From: a virus
Direction: 5' to 3' (one strand)
Length of the DNA: 48,296 bases
IMG/VR virus record: IMGVR_UViG_3300047321_000238
Span: 1 to 48,296 of that record
Shown: positions 44,938 to 48,296 of the stretch, one piece after another
Layout: each line of letters begins with the position of its first letter
Numbering within the stretch: the stretch's first letter is position 1
Made by a program: the position numbers and the translations under genes
Notes under the pieces: model-generated
Seen by the model: the letters and a program-made list of their open reading frames with translations, nothing else
What the model was told of the DNA's origin: nothing
Database searches by the model: none

Positions 44938-45864
44938 TTAGTTCCCTCTCTCTTCATACTTATTTATTGTTAATACACTCTTGTTTTGTTTTAATAAAGT
45001 TTGAGTGCTCTCATTCATTAATATTACGCTCGAATTTAGATATTTATATAATGCATAGAAATTTTCTTTATATTTTTTATCAGCAACCTTTTTACTTTCT
45101 AATAATAATATATTAGAAGTTAGTGCTAAATCGTTGTCGTTATCAAGTTTTCCTATGTCATAATATCTTTCTATTAACTTTTCAGCTAGTTTAATTCCCC
45201 TTACGTGTAAGATAGTTGCATCCATGTCAAATAACTTTTTATGCAATCTGATAGTTTGATCAAATGAAATACTTGATTTTGTCAAGAAATCTGTCACATG
45301 TAATAAGTCCTTGTTATTAATATCTATTGAACTGTAACTTTCTAAGTTATGATTCTTATCACTCATATCTAAAGAAGCTAATGCGGTATACATATAACTT
45401 TGAGTAGCTTGATTTAATTTTTCTAAATAATCTTTATATATATCTAGAAAATCAGTTCGGTATTTATCTCCAATTACTTTTGACTTCTTTTCTAAAGGAT
45501 CAGTAATGTCGATATAAATATCTGTACCCTTAACAAATGGATCAGTTGGAAAATCATCATCTGGATCTACTGTAGAAGATGTAACAGTTGGATCTGGAAT
45601 TATATCTGGTTCTGTTATATCGTAAGCCACGTTGCTGTACTCTTCTTGTAACGCGATATATGGCGATAAATATGTTTCTTTAATTACTTGTGGAATCCAC
45701 TTTAAATTATTATCGATAGTATTTAGCAAGTTATTTATTATAATGGCGGTAGGTGTACTTGTGTCTACTGAAGGAATTAAACTAGATGAATCATCAAATG
45801 TTCCCTCTGTATAATAACTCTTTTTATTTTCTATCGATGGTTGATATAATATATCTTTACTCAT
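44938..45864 (-). CDS. unknown helical head-module protein
   Basis: A 308-residue protein from the ATG at 45864, which has AGGAGG ten bases upstream; a longer reading from 45921 would run through the terminator hairpin and has no ribosome binding site. Residues 60-130 contain an acidic, Pro/Thr/Asp-rich stretch (PDPTVTSSTVDPDDDFP). Residues 140-308 are strongly helical. No known motif is seen. Its place between large terminase and portal suggests a packaging or head-assembly role, and adjacency to the GroES gene (two bases apart) suggests co-expression, but there is no functional evidence. Confidence 0.6.
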   Translation of the reverse strand: MSKDILYQPSIENKKSYYTEGTFDDSSSLIPSVDTSTPTAIIINNLLNTIDNNLKWIPQVIKETYLSPYIALQEEYSNVAYDITEPDIIPDPTVTSSTVDPDDDFPTDPFVKGTDIYIDITDPLEKKSKVIGDKYRTDFLDIYKDYLEKLNQATQSYMYTALASLDMSDKNHNLESYSSIDINNKDLLHVTDFLTKSSISFDQTIRLHKKLFDMDATILHVRGIKLAEKLIERYYDIGKLDNDNDLALTSNILLLESKKVADKKYKENFYALYKYLNSSVILMNESTQTLLKQNKSVLTINKYEERGN

Positions 45865-45885
45865 TTTTGTTTTGCCTCCTATATT

Positions 45886-45918
45886 AAAATAAGCACTAGA
45901 GGGGGAAATTCTAGTGCT
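45886..45918 (-). terminator. intrinsic terminator between terminase and following gene
   Basis: A perfect 9-bp stem (AGCACTAGA / TCTAGTGCT) with a 9-base loop, followed on the transcript by TATTTTAATAT. It lies about 60 bases past the terminase stop and 20 bases before the next start. The U-tract is interrupted, so termination may be partial. Confidence 0.65.
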
Positions 45919-45975
45919 CATTCCGTATAATATATGATGAAAGGGAGGATATATATAGAACGTATTTCTACGTAA

Positions 45976-47727
45976 CTACCACATTGATCTTCCGCCGCCA
46001 CCGCCAGCTCTCTTACCCCAAGAACTACTTCTTGTTGAAGCACTGCTTCGATAACCTTGAGATACTTTATACCATGAAGGTCTGTCTCCTCTTAAGTCAT
46101 CAGATGGTGGTTGTAATGGAACTCCGTTGCTAGAATAACTACCTTGTATTTGATTAAACATACTGTTCAATCCTGCTTGGCCTGGAATCTTACTTGAGAA
46201 ACTCATCTTTGTTGCAACTTCCATATCTTTTATAGTACCAGTCAATTCTTTGAATTCTAATACCATTGCTAAATATGCAAGTCCCATAGCATCAATATAA
46301 TGCTCTTCCTTAGATGAGAACACAGGCTTTCCGTCTGCAGAGATTCTTTCAACTTCATAGTTAACTAGTTGAGTATATAAAACTGTATCTAATGGTGACA
46401 TCATCATTCTATCTCTTTCAAAGCACAATGTTAATTGGTTTACCATAAATGGTTTCATTGGTTGTTTACTAACTTCTCCTGTTACAGGATCTACTATATC
46501 TATTACGTTAGAAAACTGCCATCTCTTAACTTTATTCTTTAATCCTGATTCAGGATGTTCATCTCCATATATATGAAGTCTTTCTATTTGATATTCTCCA
46601 GATCCTGCATCACAATAGATAAAGGCTGGTCTATAAATATCATTTAGTTCGATTATAGTGTTAACAGCATTGTCATAACTATAGTCGGCTCTTGCTAGTT
46701 CTACCCTTTTGATTACCTGGAATTTTTCCTTTATTACATTGTACTCTAAAATAATTATAGAAGATGATGCCCCATATTTATCCCAATCTATCCCCATTGT
46801 TCTAAATGGATTATACATTGGCTTGTTTAATTTATCATAAGAAAGCATTTTAGGAAATCTTTTTTCTCTTTCGCATAATAATTGTTGTTCATAATCTAAT
46901 TTATTATAAGCATAATATTCGAAAGTTAAAGATGCATCTAGTCTATCTTTAGGGAATACTCCTTTGTCTTGTGTACCAAAGTCAGCTTCTATTTCGTGTA
47001 CGTAAGCTTGAGCTGTTAATTGTGCTCTAAACTCAGAGGCCATTCTATCACACCAGTTTGGATTATGCATCGATGGATGATAGTGTTCTACAAATCCCAT
47101 GTTCTTATCTGTACATGCATTATAGAAATGCGATCTCTTACCTGTTGGGGTACTACTCATAGTAGTTCCTATATTAGGTCTTTCTGCAGCAATTGTAGTT
47201 ACAGCATCATAACAAACGTCAGACATATAATCTACTTCATCTAGATATAGCCAGTCAGCTTTTTGTCCACGGACAGAAGAAGCATCATTACCAGCAGTAA
47301 ATCCAATAATAGCTGATTCGTTCTTAAATTTAATTATAAATGGATTCTTTGTATTCGTAACCACTTCACTCGCTATCAATGGTGAAGATCTAAGTATTTC
47401 GTTTATACGCATGAATATTAATCTGATTTGATTTTCGTATGGAGTAACTACAACTATTCGATAGTTCTTTCTAGTGCACGCTCTCCAAAGCATGTCCACA
47501 ACCATTGTTTCCGTTTTACCTGTTCTTCGTCCGCATCTATAAACTTTCTTTAAACTTGGATCTCGAAGCATTTGAACTTGATACCAACGGGCGAGCCATG
47601 GTTCCTCTTTCTTTGTTATCGGATTAAATATTCTAAGAAATACTTGGGCCCACTTAACAGGATCGTTTAATACTTCTTGCATATTCTTTTTTTCTATCTC
47701 AGACATTTTCTGTCTTAATATTGCCAT
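45976..47727 (-). CDS. terL: terminase large subunit
   Basis: A 583-residue packaging motor. ATPase half: Walker A CGRRTGKT (65-72), Walker B WLYLDEVDYM (D163, catalytic E164), coupling motif SSTPTG (191-196). Nuclease half with RNase H fold: GIDWD (D314), YCDAGSG (D373) and HYIDAMG (D479) as the metal-binding acids. The C-terminal 60 residues are Ser/Gly/Arg-rich and end in a glycine run, probably a flexible tail that contacts portal or DNA. The ATG follows GAGGTGA. The gene ends in TAG, which shows that TAG is a working stop here. No small terminase subunit is recognisable in the window; one of the two upstream small genes could be it, but neither shows a helix-turn-helix. Confidence 0.95.
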   Translation of the reverse strand: MAILRQKMSEIEKKNMQEVLNDPVKWAQVFLRIFNPITKKEEPWLARWYQVQMLRDPSLKKVYRCGRRTGKTETMVVDMLWRACTRKNYRIVVVTPYENQIRLIFMRINEILRSSPLIASEVVTNTKNPFIIKFKNESAIIGFTAGNDASSVRGQKADWLYLDEVDYMSDVCYDAVTTIAAERPNIGTTMSSTPTGKRSHFYNACTDKNMGFVEHYHPSMHNPNWCDRMASEFRAQLTAQAYVHEIEADFGTQDKGVFPKDRLDASLTFEYYAYNKLDYEQQLLCEREKRFPKMLSYDKLNKPMYNPFRTMGIDWDKYGASSSIIILEYNVIKEKFQVIKRVELARADYSYDNAVNTIIELNDIYRPAFIYCDAGSGEYQIERLHIYGDEHPESGLKNKVKRWQFSNVIDIVDPVTGEVSKQPMKPFMVNQLTLCFERDRMMMSPLDTVLYTQLVNYEVERISADGKPVFSSKEEHYIDAMGLAYLAMVLEFKELTGTIKDMEVATKMSFSSKIPGQAGLNSMFNQIQGSYSSNGVPLQPPSDDLRGDRPSWYKVSQGYRSSASTRSSSWGKRAGGGGGRSMW

Positions 47728-47777
47728 ATGATTTAGTCACCTCTATTATTAATTATATTTATATTTATATAAACATA

Positions 47778-47802
47778 TAGCCAGGTCATTTCTGCCTGGC
47801 TA
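47778..47802 (-). terminator. hairpin before the terminase gene
   Basis: A perfect 8-bp stem (TAGCCAGG / CCTGGCTA) with a 9-base loop in the 113-base gap after the 118-codon gene. The following transcript is TATGTTTATATAAATATAAAT, A/U-rich but without a U run, so termination is possible but weak. Confidence 0.5.
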
Positions 47803-47840
47803 CTGTAAGTATCTAATTGTGCACTTAATGATGGTGTTTA

Positions 47841-48197
47841 TTAATATTTAATATCTATAGAAACTTCTGAAGGAATCAAATCAGAATTATAGTCATCTTG
47901 AAGTTTTTCCATCTTTTGTTCCATTTGTAGTTGAACTTCTTCTAAGAAACTTTCGATATAGCCAGCAGTTATATCAGTATCAATTTCTAATGAAGCATCA
48001 AACTTTGCTTTAGCTTTAAATCCTGTCATAATTCTTTTTGCGAATTTAACTGAATTTCCACCATAGTTTTTGTCTATTTCAATAATTGGTTCTCCTAATT
48101 GTTCTAGCATTTGCTTTTCTCTATCTGTGAAAAAGAAAGTTTCTAGTTCAATAGTGACCATCTTATTTTTAGTAAACTTTTTGATTTTAAGTTTCAT
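47841..48197 (-). CDS. small protein of unknown function
   Basis: A 118-residue protein. It begins with a basic beta segment (MKLKIKKFTKNKMVTIELET), then TDREKQMLEQLGEPIIEID, a beta segment around 45-75 and a final helix (GYIESFLEEVQLQMEQKMEK). No known motif was found. RBS GGAGAT lies eight bases from the ATG. It directly precedes the terminase gene, separated by a hairpin. I could not link it to the small terminase family: there is no DNA-binding helix-turn-helix. Confidence 0.65.
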   Translation of the reverse strand: MKLKIKKFTKNKMVTIELETFFFTDREKQMLEQLGEPIIEIDKNYGGNSVKFAKRIMTGFKAKAKFDASLEIDTDITAGYIESFLEEVQLQMEQKMEKLQDDYNSDLIPSEVSIDIKY

Positions 48198-48217
48198 GGA
48201 TGATCATCTCCAATCTA

Positions 48218-48296
48218 TTATTGTAAATCTACAGTAAATGTTCCTGCAGGTACAGTCTTTTCAAAAGTAGTTGCTTCTGCTTTCCAGTCAGCTACA
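48218..48296 (-). CDS. C-terminal end of an upstream gene, truncated by window edge
   Basis: The last 25 codons of an open frame run in from the right edge (ending ...FEKTVPAGTFTVDLQ) and stop at a tandem TAA-TAG. The next gene starts 21 bases later in the same direction. Too little is visible to name it; the short beta-like ending would fit a structural protein. Confidence 0.5.
   Translation of the reverse strand, partial: VADWKAEATTFEKTVPAGTFTVDLQ

Noticed and set aside
45865-45921. Longer start for the 308-residue protein at 45921
   Set aside because: The extension would be encoded by the terminator hairpin, has no ribosome binding site, and an ideal AGGAGG precedes the ATG at 45864.
34600-45978. 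Stop-codon reassignment (TAG recoding) as in some large gut phages
   Set aside because: TAG ends the terminase and the sheath-like gene, each followed promptly by a new gene with a good ribosome binding site; coding density is already near complete under the standard code.
505-47244. Many open frames of 60-240 codons on the plus strand
   Set aside because: All lie opposite well-supported minus-strand genes, show no family resemblance and lack start sites in gaps. They are antisense shadows in AT-rich coding DNA.
47728-47777. TATAAATA-like T4 late promoter before the terminase
   Set aside because: The sequence is a long A/T run where such matches arise by chance, and the motif does not recur at the other intergenic gaps.
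1-48296. tRNA genes, CRISPR arrays, insertion sequences, integrase or attachment sites
   Set aside because: I saw none. The gaps between genes are all under about 115 bases and hold only ribosome binding sites and hairpins.

Overview
The window is a single-polarity block of virion genes from a large contractile-tailed phage (myovirus morphology). Every gene I can support lies on the minus strand, so biological order runs from high to low coordinates. The DNA is AT-rich, codons are A/T-ending, and nearly every gene has a strong GGAGG-type ribosome binding site. This points to a low-GC Bacillota host, Clostridia-like by feel. No lysogeny, replication, tRNA or host genes are present. The structural genes fill 48 kb without ending, so the genome is probably very large, but that is inference.

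Head module (about 48.3 to 37.6 kb): two small unknown genes (one cut by the window edge), the large terminase, an unknown helical protein, a phage GroES co-chaperonin, the portal with a MuF-like C-terminus, a fused prohead protease/scaffold with a zinc-binding insert, an unrecognised 538-residue capsid-module protein, an HK97-fold major capsid protein and a small acidic-tailed protein. Connector module (37.5 to 33.9 kb): an Ig-like protein, an Ig/adaptor protein, a zinc-knuckle head-closure candidate, a short sheath-like paralog and a tail terminator candidate. Tail shaft (33.9 to 25.1 kb): a 982-residue sheath, three consecutive tail-tube-like proteins (one carrying about 700 extra residues) and two paralogous tail assembly chaperones.

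The last half of the window (25.0 kb to the left end) is dominated by three giant genes of about 2061, 2867 and 3081 codons, with only a short fibre-like gene and a coiled-coil gene between them. The first is the probable tape measure, with a degenerate SNase-like segment. The second carries a DnaQ-like (DEDD) exonuclease domain near its N-terminus and, near its C-terminus, an R-x-P ... DxDGD signature like that of double-psi beta-barrel RNA polymerases. The third is a giant baseplate-hub protein with an almost complete staphylococcal-nuclease-like domain at its N-terminus and hub domains further on.

The most interesting hypothesis is that the tail carries nucleic-acid enzymes (a candidate single-chain RNA polymerase, a DEDD exonuclease and an SNase) that enter the cell with the DNA or sit at the injection machine. 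Hairpins and intrinsic terminators sit beside the most abundant structural genes (capsid, tube), which suggests expression is tuned by partial termination within one long late operon. Several gene pairs overlap as TAATG, implying translational coupling. TAG is used as a real stop, so the standard genetic code applies.
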